DNA of 64,000 nt from Parelaphostrongylus tenuis (lineage: Eukaryota > Nematoda > Chromadorea > Rhabditida > Metastrongylidae). How positions within the stretch are numbered: position 1 is the first letter of the stretch; every line of letters starts with the position of its first letter. Positions 44,781 to 58,071 of this stretch are shown one piece after another. Position numbers and translations under genes: made by a program. The stretch spans positions 124,001-188,000 of the forward strand of contig JAHQIW010007138.1 of assembly GCA_019055375.1 (NCBI GenBank). The letters are read 5' to 3'. The notes below the pieces were generated by a model. It did no database searches. It was not told the origin of the DNA and saw nothing but the letters and a program-made list of their open reading frames with translations.

Positions 44781-47175
44781 TATCGATCGGTTAGGAAACA
44801 CATAGTGTAGCAGCTAAATCTGCACTATTTGAAGATGAAAGGGAAAGAAATCTTGAAGAGAACAAGCATAAATGTATAAAATCTTTGAGAACTTTTTGTC
44901 TATCACTAGGTTCAAGAGTAAAATAAACCAATGAGGAACTCTGTTGATGACACTCACCTCGGCCGCACATGATCTTTACACGTGAAAGGTCCAGAGCCCT
45001 GTGCACACCACAGGGCCCTTGAAGGCGGAATGCGTTAATATATCATTCGATAATGATTTAGAAGTCAAGACAAGCTATATAGATACCTTACTAAAGTGCT
45101 TCATAAAATCATCATCTAAATGGCCAAAAAATAATAGTAAAAGTATTTATTTGCCACAAACGGATTTTCTTCCAAAACACGTTCCAAGACAAACGACGAA
45201 TAGATCCGATAGATCAAACAGAGCAATAACAGAACAAATTGCATAACAACAAGCAGCTCATCAGAATGACATGAGATAGGCATTAAAAATCACTCATTAA
45301 TGTTCAGAATAATTCAGACGATCAAGAATAAGCTGTCCATTTGAGCATCCACTACCCATAAAACCACTGTGTGGGGAAAATTCGAAACATTCCACACATG
45401 ACACTAAACGAACAGACCACGTTCTACTGGGAATAACAGTGACTGATTTTGGAGGTAACCTAATAACAAATAGCACGGAATATCAGAAAAAGCATAAAGG
45501 AATTTTCTCGTGTTGTCTTGAGTAGTTAATAAACACAATGCCGTTGACCTCATGAAGAAGTTCCACTTGGTTCTTCTGAAACTGCTGACATTCTTCAAGA
45601 TGTATTTCACGATAGAACGGCTATCCTCTACTAAGGAATCTTAAACTGATTAGTGAGTAAGCCAAGTAGCGCATTCGTACACGAAAAGAGGGTTTTAAGC
45701 TCTCAGAGGTCTAGTATGGCATCTCTAGTGATATACATACGTAAGTTTCGGCGTTCTCGCTCACCTCATCAGTATCACACTGCTGCGGCTCATTCTCGCT
45801 CATTCTCACTACTATTAGGAGCGGTGCCGAAATTTATCACTCTAGACGAAGTGAAAGGATCACTTAATGTTGCTCTCTAGAGTTACTGATTTTTGATGGC
45901 TTATGGCTGTTACGAAAGAAAATAACAACACCTTCCATTTTCTGGAGAACCTTCTGGGTTGTCAGGTTTATATGGTCTCCTGAAAACTTGAAAAATCTTG
46001 CATAATCATATAATTTCCCAAAATGAGGCCGACAAAATTCCCAAAGTTCCAGAACATAGATTTTGATCGATGTTTTAATGTTTCTAATGGATGCTTATTC
46101 TTACAAAAAATCCCAGTATTGCCACCTCATTCAATGGTTTATGGTACTGGAGAATGGTCTTGACAAAACTAAAGTTTTGGCCCGTTGACGAATACATATA
46201 CATTCCAATGACTTTTATTTCAACTGAGATGCATATCATGACATGAGACTTGCATGTTCAACTTTGATAGTCTGAAGACACTTTTAATTCGACACTTTCT
46301 TAATCCCTTAGTTCAATGTGTATTGTCGTAAATGCATTAGATTCCTCAATCGATATCGCATAATTTCCATCTCTTTGGAGAAGGATTGGTGGAGAATGAG
46401 GATAAAAGGCAGAAGAATGTAGGGTGGCAAACTAATTCCTAATCCAGAGATCAAATGCTGTCAATATGTTGTTTGAGAGAAGGAGTGATCAAGAAAAAAC
46501 GATTTTGTGCCCAGACATCGATGAGAATTGCGGTCGGTGCGAAATGACAGCACGTCGCCCATATGACCTCTAAAATCCCCACAATTAAAATCTCCACAAT
46601 CTAAAATCCACACATACTCGTGGTTTTAGAAGAACAGTTAAAGTTTCACTGTGTGATCTCATAAAAAGTGATATGGATAGCAGATAGGTCGGAACACGTA
46701 GTAAAAACGCAATAAAATAAGTCGCCCTATAACTTTTTCCACCTTCGCAACAAACTTCTATTTTTTATGGAATCTAGCGATGAATTTGGAAAGTTCTGAG
46801 TAAGCCTGACCCAGGAATGCAGGGAAAATCAACTGATTGTTATCGATAAGGAAGACCAGAGCCCCATCCAACAAACTCATACCAAAAATCAAAGAGACTC
46901 GTGGATGACGGACTGATGCAAATATGAAAATTGATAAAATAAAAACTAAAAATGCAAAATGAAATAAAACACATGTAGGACATTGGCAATGATTATCGTG
47001 TCGTAGGTCGAACTTGTTTTCGTATATGGCAGTTCGACACCCTATGCAAGAACCGTGAAGAGCTACAGCACTGTATGGCTAGCAAAAAAAGTTTTAATGA
47101 GTTTAACTGAGTTATTTGTAATAGAAGTTGGCAATGAAACGTAACTAAGCTGTGGTTCTGTGTAAAGTTAGGTTA
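44781..47175. other. Gene-less spacer
   Basis: Only short frames; no family, RNA or repeat I can name. Confidence 0.4.
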
Positions 47176-47255
47176 TGAGAGCGGGCTAGCGCAGTGGCCA
47201 GTTATGCAGTGTGTCAAGAAGGGATTTGATAAGTGATACGCTGGTTGAATGCCCT
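47176..47255 (+). other. tRNA-like remnant
   Basis: GCGGGCTAGCGCAGTGGCC resembles a tRNA A box, and CTGGTTGAATGCC near 47242 resembles a B box at about the right distance. No cloverleaf survives. Confidence 0.35.
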
Positions 47256-48379
47256 TTCCCAACACTCTCTTGTCATCAATCAGCTGAAACCTAGAAACGA
47301 TTTAGCTCGACTATTTTCAGGCTTGCAAGGAGATTCATCTCGATCAGCACTATACGATATTCTTAGAGAGGATGAAATCAGTCCAAAATACTAGTTTGCT
47401 GTAAATCTAGGCAATATTATAGATTGCAAGGAGACTCGCGCAATTAGTAGTTTACGCCGTTCAAGAAGAGACGAAAAACGAACAGAATGTTAAAAGTACT
47501 GAACAAAGGAGAAGTGTAATGACGGATTAAATAAAATGCTATATAAACTAATAAAGATGAAATCCTCAAGCAGCAGGCAAAGCGAGATCTTTGTGGAGAT
47601 ACGAAAAAGGAATCAAATGTGATGTTGGAATCTCCAGGCAAATTGTGATGACGGGTCGTAAAAAAAAGTCGCACTATGTAGTTAATTTCAAAGTCCAGCT
47701 TTTTCAGGGCAGATTCAGAAATGCCAGGGGTTGCTTCCAACTTACATTCAGTCTCATACAGTATTACCAAGTCCTTTCATCTGACAACTGATGTTATGAG
47801 AAAGTAAAGTGGCCTATTCTTTAGTGATCAAAACAGGATCTATCTCTGTGGTAGTAAGAGATATTTATGTCTAACGTACGCAACAATCACCTCCGCTCCA
47901 ACAAAGTCATCTAGATTGAAGAGTTCAACAATTCTGTGATAAAACAAACTATGAAAAGGTGTCGTTGTGCTCGTTGTACTGTTTGGTTCAGTACCGTACT
48001 AAGACGAAAACAAATTAGGCTCATTTGTGTTCAGAAAAGTTACTTGACGGAGTTACAAGCAATAGAAGTGGTAGCTTGAGGAATCGTTCACATCTCTTGC
48101 TCATCTTTCGAAATAGACCTTCCATAGTTTATACTGAATAGTGTCTAAAAATTCCGTTCTTTTCAAGATTAAGCAATACTACCTTGAATTTCAATCCTTG
48201 ATTAGCGTAACAAAAATGTCCTTTTCGCAAACAGGCACATCGATCTCACATAATCCGATGGAGAAATGAGTAGGAAATAAAACAAAACAAAAATTCATCA
48301 CCTTTGTTCGGCAAGCTGTCGAATGATCACAAAAACGTCTGAAAAAAGCTGTACGTGGGCCAAGATAAACTACTGGAAA
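47256..48379. other. Gene-less spacer
   Basis: Bases 47430-47560 are a diverged copy of the segment seen at 7290, 21450, 39550 and 55550 (GACGAAAAA, AATG.TA.AAGTAC). Confidence 0.4.
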
Positions 48380-51300
48380 AGCGACTCTTGTAGAGGCCTT
48401 ATCGGCCCTTCGACATCTTCGAAATTACTTGGATAGAGGTTGTGCCTGTCGAGAGAATAGAGTGTTGAAAAAGTTATTTTTTTGATTTCCTTTGTTTTTT
48501 TTGCTGTTTTTTTGGAGTGTTATGATGCACAAAATAAACCCCAAAAAATCAAGTGGTAAGCAAAAATTCGATCTTAGACAGGGGTTCAGACCGAGCTTTG
48601 CAGAGGAGTGTGCTATCACTTATGTGCCCTTGCTGATAAGTGATGTTTCATGAAGAGATTTAGTAGTTGAATTACCACTCTTTAAGTCCGGAATTCACGA
48701 TTCCTGGAGAGGACGAGCGAGTACAGTCAGACAAACTAGTACTACAGAAGATATTAGACCTTTCATGAACTATAATACATTTTAAGTGATGGTTATGGCT
48801 GATGATTGAAACATAGTGGGACTTAGATCGATTGCGACAACATGCCCACCCATGAGCAGAAGGAAAAATCGTGGCCAGCTGCCGACCGCCATACGATAGC
48901 AAATTTAGAATCCAGGGCGATTTGGCACCATGCCAATACGAAGGTAGCGTGTTGTAGTAGAATATAGTTTATGGCGCTTGATTGCTTTTTTCTCGGTGTT
49001 GTGAATTAAGGTAGGCGTTTTTTATGTTTGTCGTAGAGAGATGCGCCTGGAGTGGAAGGTTTTGTGTGGTGATTCCTAGGGGAAAAAAGCAAATAAAAAA
49101 GGAAGATGGTTGGCGAACGAAGGTGATAGAGAGAAATAACGATTCGTATTAAGGTTTAGTTGAAGGAAGATTTTTGGCCTTTAATTCAATAGCTTTAGAC
49201 CTGACTGTATTCGTGGTTTGTTTTCAATTTTGAATCCAACACGACTAATTGATTACTGTGCAATGCGAGTCCAAAATGACAGCTGAATTCGCAAAATTCG
49301 TGGACGGCAACTACTTATCCATTACTCATAGGATATGAATAAAGAGCTTAGCATTCGATTGCTTTTTAAGGCATGGCTTAAAATGAATTAATTTGACGAC
49401 ATATTTCAAGCCTTTCATGAAGTCTATTAGGACACTTATGATGTGCTAAACACGTGTTTCGACCTTTCAGCTTCGTCAGTAGCACGCTGCCTTTCCTTTG
49501 ATTCAATCCCTTATAAGAGTATATACCCCTTACATATAAAGGAATCAACGACGAACATATTATATCGCAAATGTTCAAGTGACAAGACCAGTGGACAGTT
49601 CAGTGATTTACAGTCGAATGCCCATGGCTAGTAAATTTGATAAAATACATTTATTTGAATTTACCAGCCATGAGCAGTCCTATTGTTAATTATTGCAATG
49701 TCGGGTGATCTTGCCACTTGACACATTTGCAGTGCTACATATTCGTCGTAGATTCCTCTATTATACGGAGTAATCCCTTGCAAAGGCTGTGCTCTAACGA
49801 AAGGCACCGCACTAATGATGAGGCTGAAAGGTCTACACACTTCATTTTTAAATTGCCCAAAATCCAAGCAGGAAATTTTTCATATTTGCAGCACATAGAC
49901 ATGCTTGCCCAAGGTTTTTGACAATATTGATATCTTGCTTGAAATCAAATATCCTATCAGTGATAAAGATTTAGCACCTCATTGTGGATTGATTACGCAT
50001 CTAGGGCAGTGGTAAAAAGTGTTTAATGAAGAAAGCACTATCTATGGTACAGTCGTGCGCCCAGATACAATAACCCCTCCACCCACGTATTGTACGTGAG
50101 GCGAACGAAATTAACTGTTCCAGTCATTCCTAGCTTACTGGTTTCTTGAAGTTTACTGGCTTCCGAAGTTACTAACTAAAGTCGCAAACTTACAGAATAC
50201 AAATTGAAATTATTATACATTTTCTTTCGAGTGTTTCTTAGATCTAGCTCAAAGCAGTGTATAATCTGATAATATGTTCTTGAGCCTTTCATGGGGTCTG
50301 TTATGGCACTTATACAATGCAAGACACGTCTTCCAATCTTTCAGCCTCGTTGTTGCACGGTGCCTTTCGGTTCAGTCAGTTCCGCGGGAAGATATCTCCT
50401 TTTAAGAGGAACTGAAGCCAAAATACTTCTGTGATAGTGATAAAATCACCGAACGGGCAGTGTTGTACACTCGGTCGCTCTTGGCTGTTAATCATGAAAT
50501 GTTATAGCTTTCAATGTAAGTGTTTTTAGAACTCGTTTTAAACAAGAAAAAATCAAACAAAATAAAAATCAAAGAAATTTACGTATATCAAATTACTCGA
50601 ATCACATAACGTATTTTACATCAAATAAAATGTGAAATCAATGTGAAACCATGTTGATGTGAAGATAAAAAGCATTGAAAATCGTGGTAAACGTTGAAAT
50701 TGTCGCTTGGAGTCATTACGTACGGAATTTTTTGACGTGATACAACTTGGGCAGGTTAAGTGCGAGGTTGTCAGGTGACACAGCAGAACGTAATGGTGTG
50801 AATAGGAGCATAAGTCAGACGCGGAACTGAACTGCTTTTATAATTGACATGAAATGGAAGGATGTTCATCGAATCACTTCTTGTTACGGATTCGTCGAAG
50901 TGACTCGTATCTTTAGCATACACTCAAAAAAAATCATGTACATGCGTATATATGTGAGAGAGGGCCAGGAGAGATGGAGGTTGCGCATATGCCGACTGTG
51001 TTTTGTGCATTCATTCAATTTTGTCCGCTTCTCGTTAAAAACATTCAAAAAAGTAGCAGGCTCAAAGTGAATCTTTCGAGTAAGTTACTCGCCAGTATTT
51101 TTCTTTTGTTGCATTTCTCGAAGCTTTGATCAATTCCGCTCTTTCGTCGTTAAGATCTTGAGCGACGGAATACCTGAAGCGAACTTCCTTTATCAGTGAA
51201 ACGAAAACACAAATATGAGCCTACCAGTTTTCCTCACAAAGTGGCTTTTGCATAGTAGTTTTTATACACAATTACCGAATAATAGAATGGTCCGCATATC

Positions 51301-53799
51301 TGGAAAGACATGATATTCTCAACACAATTTCAGTTTGATTGATTGTCAGAGTATGTTCTTCCCTGAAGGGCTAATTCTCATCAAGACTTCTCGAGCAAAT
51401 ATAGGACCCCACAGCTAATAAAAACACTTCACCAACTTTGTGCTAGCTTAGTAATATGTGAAAATTTTGATTGTTCATGTTGACTTTGAATTATAATTAG
51501 CGTTAGAAATCTGTCTACAGTTTTAAGAAAAGCGACCTACTCTCAAAACAATTGCGACAACGTCAAATTGTGCTCAAGGCCGGTCTGCATGACCACCGTG
51601 ATTGGTTGAGTTACGAACTATATGGCTTTCGATAACAAACAGTGTGATGTGTCAGCTAGTGGAGAGCTCAAAGGAAGAGGACATACCAAATGCAGAGGAG
51701 AGTTTGCTCTAGCCTTTCAATGGCATGAATTGGATCGCACGGTCCCATTATAGTCAGAATTTGGAAGTATTTTGTAGAAGATATTCAGTTCTTTCAGTAA
51801 TTTCTAATCAGCCTATTCCAGACGATATTACATACTTTGCCATGTGTATGTGCAGTTTGGGCCTCTCATGTCTGTAATGTGTTTTTCATTAAGAATAAAA
51901 TTGTTCCAGAGGGTCATGCTTTAAGCAGGAATGGAACAATACCGTGTTCACTTCAGATTGAATAAACTGCACATGATCGGTAAGTGGATGTGAGTCATAC
52001 ATAATACGACAAAATTGTCTCTCAGCCTAGTCATGCGAATACCACCAGTGAGCAGAACAGTTCCCTTGGTTTTTGCTGCTTAACAGTTATCGCAGTTTGG
52101 ATAAGCAATGCTTGACAAAGATGTCGCTTGTTTTTGTGCCTATGGACTTTCCAGCACGCAGCGCTATGAGATCGCTTTCCGATAGATCTCATGGGAAAGA
52201 ACGCACACTTTTAGCAGTTGCGGCTTTCTAATTTTTGGGGTAGTAAACACTGATTTCTTAATTATTGACGGACTTGAGTGGTTGTGGACATTATAGGATT
52301 GTTTAAGAGGCTGGTTTCTTTCTCTACGGATATGCGCGGAAAGCATACTGCTGTTTACCATATGTTACGTTAATTTGAGAGTCCGGGTGACGATAGTTGG
52401 AGGTGTTTGCGTCGCACAAGTGGTCGATGCCTCAATCGAGCGTCAATCACCCACCAAACATTTCATCTTTCCAGACTCGCTAAATTGATAACAGACTTGT
52501 CTGAGAGGATAGCAGCACAAGCTTGATACACCGATAGGCACCGCGAATATTTGTAAAGACCATATATGCATTCAATTATCTCAAATGAAGCTAAAATTGA
52601 AGACAAGTGCATGGCACAACTCAGGGATCAATAGCGCCGAGAGGTTTATCTTTTTCTGCGTTGTTATGTCACAGTAGTCAGACAGATTGCTCTCAACATT
52701 TCGGAGTACCTCGTAACTCACCTTAAGCCTGTTGTGCATTATTTATGCTCTCCTCATCCATGTAAAAGCTTTGATTCCTTATAATATTTGAAATTGGAAT
52801 AACAATCAAGCCTTTGAATTTGCCCTGAAAAGGTTTCTGTGAATCGCTAAATAGAGAGATATTTTTCACCAGTCACACACAACATTACATCCCCGTTGGA
52901 TTAGCTTGCGATTGAGTACAAAAGGGCTGTCGGAAAGCCGGTATGTATGAACGAATACTTGAAAAGGGAATGCATTAGATACTACTCACTTAGTCCACTT
53001 CGCCCGACTGCGTGTAGTGGCATACAATGCAATCGAGGAGTTTTCTCTCAAAAAGCCACTTAATATTGAATTTACAGCTATTTCCGACTACGATTAGACG
53101 CTGCGTACACGTTGTTCATCAACCCATAATGTCTTACCGTTTTCCTCTCTGCTTCATGATAAATACGAGCAATTTTTGCGCCGATGCAAGCTTGCCGGTT
53201 TTTTTGACGTTCAACAGCGATTTTTCGATAACCGTGAGAAACAAGGGGATTTGAGTGGAAAGCGATCGTGGAGGAGCTTATGATCTATCGCTCTATGCGT
53301 ATGAATGATGTCTGTGTTATTACTGAGCATGAGTTGCTATGGCCCAAATTGAGAACACGTTGCTGTCAGCATTTGGAACCGTATTACACCTTATGTTAAA
53401 TCTATTTAGGTATTTTCCTACACCCGCATATTCCATACAATGGCACATATCACTATAATGATTGAATCGAATTTTTAGACAATCGTTGAACAGATTACCT
53501 GCGAGTGAGTCTTGTCGAAAAGGGATTCTTTGAAATTAGCGATTTCACAAATTCTCGTTCTCGTTCTCATTCATGTTATTTGGATCACCTTTCGATCAGT
53601 CATCCAATGAGTATACATAGTGAGGGGAAAAATCTAAAAGCCACCCCACTCAAAATTATCATTATACTATGCTGAGTAAAAAGGTCTAGGAATTTCTTGA
53701 AAGTTTTATTTTTCAGAATCTTTGTTCGTTTTTATTGCTATTTTTGCATAGATTTATCTAGTTCATTCGTTTCAGCTCCGGAATTTCTATTGAGGAGTG

Positions 53800-54430
53800 T
53801 GATTTGCATGTGTTGATCCACCATCACTGGAGAAAATGCTTAACAATTTTTAAGACCGTCGATGAGATAATTGAAGGTTAAGGCGGTGGTACGGAGACAA
53901 AATCGACTGTGGGCAGATGGTTTAAGCAATCGAAAAGCAATTGTGATCTCGAAGACATGTCTCGCTCTAGCCGGCTACGTGCTTTGAATGGAAGTGATTT
54001 GAAAGTAGCTTTCAATGCTGAATCTTCATCGAGCACTCGTAATTTGGTCGAAAAGCTTGATGTTTCTCAGTGGGGCCTCAGTTGTCAACAAACTGCACCG
54101 CTTTGACTTTGTTCACAAAAAGCCTCGTCAGGAATCGCATCAGCTTCATCCCGTATGGCCTGTTTCGATTAATGCAACACATTTTGAATGATCATCGATT
54201 TGAATCATTTCAATGAAGTTGAAGAAGCATGTCAAGGGGTAAAAGGTGGCAGAAATTCTTGGACAGTGGTGGTATATACTCTGGGAATAATTGTAGTTTT
54301 TTGGTTAATATGCACATAAAAACCTAACATCTGAGAATTTCCCATAAATTTTTGCTCAACCCTATACTGCTCATGTTTTTAGGCGCAATTCGTGATAAGC
54401 TGTATATTGCGGATAAGGTATTGAGTGGAC
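53800..54430 (+). pseudogene. mariner-like transposase relic, copy A2
   Basis: The HTH segment (ETKSTVGRWFKQSKSN, DLEDMSRSSRL, TRNLVEKLDVSQ) is followed by FVHKKPRQESHQLHP in a shifted frame and then by the C-terminal end (RWQKFLDSGGIY-like). The internal deletion is as in B1 and B2. It lies about 210 bases upstream of the MSP start. Confidence 0.7.
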
Positions 54431-57008
54431 TAACATTCTTTGTAGTGAGATTATAGGTTTGATTCTCCTAAGGTGATATTTGTTGATAATGAAATTGAAG
54501 ATACGGCAGCGTGTTCAATGTTTGTAAGAAGAATATGATTCTTATCACTGACTGTTTCTCAATGAAACTATGTCAAATCTACTATAAAGTAGGCCACGAT
54601 CGAAGTGTGTTTCATTTTTCGAGTAGCTTATTCAGCTATGGGTGACTTCAAATTGCAGCTAGAACCTGCTGATAAAATTGTCTTCAGCGGTAAAAAACTT
54701 GGAGAGGAACCAGCACCAGCGTCAATCAAGATCACCAATACACTGAAAGAAAGAATAGCATACAAGGTAAACTCTGCCTATTTACTTACTAACCCTTTCA
54801 GGTACGACAGGGACATGTCGCCAGACTCTCCTCGCCGAGTGCGGCATCAGCAATCACTCGGAATAACGACTTGTTCGCGGCGAGACGGGGCTAGCGGCGT
54901 GTCCCTGTTGCAACCAAAGGGTTAAGCGGTTACTAGACACTTTGTACAGAAGATTATCAAAAGTTTTTTTGTTGTAGATTGAATGCTTATCAAACGAAAG
55001 GTTTCGCAATCGGCCACCGGTTGGACCTCTCAAGCCTGACGATAATGTTGCAGTTTCTGTAAGTCTTTGTCTCCCATCCGATACATTAGCCTCATCCCTG
55101 GGTAATTTCGCTAGCGGTGATGTAACACTACGTTCCTGACCAGTAATAATCTGGGTTTGTTGAACGCTACCGTCCGAGAATTTTTGTTCTTGTAACAATT
55201 CGGAAAGCCGATCATCGAATAAGCTCCGCGTTGGAAACTAGTCTTGTTTCACGAATTTTTCTGGTAAAAGTCAGGAGGTTGTTTACATTCATACTTGCTT
55301 ATGTCACGACAACATCGCTCCTCACGACAAGCTTGATCGTTGTGAGTGAAGCCGTCTCTATCATGTTCACACAGTACTGATGATCTCATTATTGACGTTA
55401 TCTATCGAGAAACAAGAAGCCTATTAACAACTCCTCGTATCACGTCCTCATTGATAATCCGCAGGAGCAAAATTTTTTACCTAGACACTTTATTGAACGG
55501 CTTTCACAAAGTTTCTTACTGTGCGGATTCCCGTACTTCTAGCAATCAATCCCTTTTTTCGTCATCGTAGATACTGGTTGAGCGAGTCTCCTTGAAATCT
55601 CGAGGATAGCCTGACTATGGCTTTCCATATGACGTTGTTGTTGACTGCCGAAGGGGTTGATAGGAGGGCGCTCGGCTCCTCGCGCCCTGCGACGAGCATC
55701 GCTACCACCCGTCCACGGTAATCACAGAAACAAAGCTAGTTTTGTGAAATAGAAAGTTTATCAAAGAGACAAAGTGGATTTTCTTGGCCAGCGCTCTGGT
55801 CAGTATATATAATAGGGAAATGGCCTACTGAAAACTAAACGTACGACAAACAACTCAATCGCTGAAGATGTAGCTGAAGAAAGATGCATTCGAGCCAGCA
55901 CGCATTGACCGTTGATAGCTGCTACATGTCTTCTGAGATTAGTAGGTGCTGTCGTGAATATGTAAGTTTCTGAGGACACCGAAGTAAAACGGGATGAAAA
56001 GAACAGTCCGATACAAAGTCCCGAGTAATTTTTCTCCTAATATTTGGATATAAAAGTGTACTACAAGTTATTTAGGAGTATTTAAACGCAAAATGGAAAA
56101 AATCTTTCATAAGGTCATCTATTTTCTGTCGCACATCAGCTCTGAACTAACTTAATTTAGCGTGTCACCATTCTTCGCGTAAAATGAAACGTTCACGACC
56201 GGTTAGTGAGTGATTAACTTTCATAATTAACGTTCGCCAGAGTTTTCGATGAAGTAGAGTGAGGAAAATCTGAATATGATCCGAAATGGAAGGCAACAAT
56301 ATCTTTTGGTTCTTCCTACAAAAGTGCATTGACGACAATGCAAGTTGATTCCATTGCGTAGTTAAGCAAGGGCACATAGAAATCTGTAGAGCTACAGAGA
56401 TGTCGTTACCCAAAAATACAAAAGTAGTTATTGATAAAAGACGAATTCTAATCATTTAGAGATATTTAACATGAACTAGAGGCCTTTAGCGCAGCTGTTA
56501 GAGGTCCCCACTGCAACACACGTGATCATTAGTTCAATCCTCGACCAATCACTTCATCTAAACCGAGTTGGAAGGATAGTAACACTAACCTGATAGGTCG
56601 ATTGCCCACCTCGAGCTATTGCATGAAATAGTTTTGTATACTACGGCCAGTGTGATGAATGCACAGTCCTACCGCTGAGCGACGATCAACATGTATCATC
56701 CTTGTTGATGAACAACGAAGGCCCACCATAACTGATTGGACGTTGACAGCGTTGATTATATTGGAGACTCCCGCTGTATTTTATTATTTCACCGCCGTTT
56801 TAGCAGTGTTATGATGTTACAGTTGTATACGATTTTGAGTGATATACAAAACGTAGGCGGGAGTTGAACCTTCACCTCACTTAGACCTGGAGCGCGTGCT
56901 ACCAGTACACCACTGAGATCACAAACCAGACCGAACCTGTCAAAGATTATATCACTTAATCCATAATCGAGCCAACTTGTCATGTGTTCTGGCAAGGGCT
57001 CTTGTACA

Positions 57009-57052
57009 GCCTGATACCACGTGTTTCGTCCTTACAGACTCCTCAGCCGGGC
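57009..57052 (-). ncRNA. Hammerhead ribozyme, minus arm, slightly degraded
   Basis: Minus strand: GCCCGG, CTGAGGA, GTCT/GGAC stem II with GTAA loop, GAAA, CACGTG plus one extra G, TA, then TCAGGC, which has one stem I mismatch. Confidence 0.6.
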
Positions 57053-57069
57053 AGAACCCGTCGTCTGTC

Positions 57070-57081
57070 GATCTTTTTATA
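57070..57081 (-). promoter_or_regulatory. TATA-like box upstream of hammerhead
   Basis: TATAAAAAGATC ends 17 bases before the ribozyme at 57052. The same box precedes the ribozymes at 29690-29701 (17 bases) and 57999-58010 (18 bases). The conserved spacing suggests promoter use, but this is inference. Confidence 0.3.
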
Positions 57082-57245
57082 GCCAGTTTTCTCGGGAGCC
57101 TTACACTCCTTATGGAGAGTCATCGACGACGTACGCTTTACACTCTATGTCAAGTGAAACCTTCACCTAACCTTGAGTGTTGTACACTCGATTGCTCATT
57201 GGCAGGTACTTTTATCATAATTATACCTTTATTTATATCATACCT

Positions 57246-57288
57246 GCCCGGCTGACGAGTCTGTAAGGACGAAACACGTGTATCGGGC
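57246..57288 (+). ncRNA. Hammerhead ribozyme, type I, canonical core
   Basis: Stem I GCCCGG (57246-57251) with TCGGGC (57283-57288), six pairs; core CTGACGA (57252-57258); stem II GTCT/GGAC closed by a GTAA tetraloop (57259-57270); GAAA (57271-57274); stem III from the self-complementary ACACGTGT (57274-57281); scissile A at 57282 after U. Every invariant core base is present. The very short stem III with no spare loop is like the minimal hammerheads of retrozymes and PLEs, which tend to work better as dimers. Confidence 0.8.
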
Positions 57289-57657
57289 TGTACAAGAGCC
57301 CTTACCAGACCACATGACAACTTGGCTCAAATAATGATGAAAGGATATTTTGAAAATTGAGCGTGGTCTAAGCAAAGCACTCGAATAAAGGTATAATAAT
57401 GATAAAAGTATCAGCCAATGAGCAATCAAGTGCACAACACTCAGGGTTAGGTGAAGGTTTCACTTGACATAGAGTGTAAAGCGTACGTCGCCGATGACTC
57501 TCTCCAAGGAGTGTAAGGCTCCCGAGCGAACTGACTATAAAAAGATCCAAAAGTTCGACTTTCTATAAACCTCGGCATACTCAATTGATACATGATAAAT
57601 GGAGAAAACTTATTTTGATTAGCTGACGCGAGGTTGATAAAACAGTTGTAGAAAATC

Positions 57658-57692
57658 GGCTGACGTTTCGGCGACCCGCCTTCTTCAGAGCC
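57658..57692 (-). ncRNA. Hammerhead-like motif in PLE-tail fragment
   Basis: GGCT/AGCC stem I, CTGAAGA, extra A, GGCG/CGCC, GAAA, CGTC on the minus strand. Confidence 0.5.
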
Positions 57693-57896
57693 TGGACGTA
57701 TATAGTAATAGTCCATCCTTAATGACAATACGTCCTTGACAAGTCGAGAATATCTTGCTGGTACATATTGCAACAATTCAAAAGTTCGACTTTCTATAAA
57801 CCTCGGCATAATCAATTGATATATGAAAATGGAGAAAACTTATCTTGATTAGGTGACGCGAGGTTGGTAAAGCAGACCTAATACTACATACGTCCA

Positions 57897-57931
57897 GGCT
57901 CTGAAGAAGGCGGGTCGCCGAAACGTCAGCC
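57897..57931 (+). ncRNA. Hammerhead-like motif in PLE-tail fragment
   Basis: Stem I GGCT (57897-57900) with AGCC (57928-57931); core CTGAAGA; extra A at 57908; stem II GGCG/CGCC around GGT; GAAA at 57920-57923; CGTC. Same design as 18717-18751 with a stronger stem II. Confidence 0.55.
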
Positions 57932-58028
57932 GGAATTTCTACAACTGTTTTATCAACCTCGCGTCAGCTAATCAAGATAAGTTTCCTCCATTTTCATATA
58001 TAAAAAGATCGACGAACGGACGGGTTCT

Positions 58029-58071
58029 GCCCGGCTGACGAGTTTGTAAGGACGAAACACGTGTATCGGGC
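58029..58071 (+). ncRNA. Hammerhead ribozyme, type I, canonical core
   Basis: Same as 57246-57288 with one change in stem II (GTTT/GGAC). TATAAAAAGATC at 57999-58010 precedes it. The unit then runs through GTACAAGAG and GGTATAATTATGATAAAAG to the right target duplication. Confidence 0.8.
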
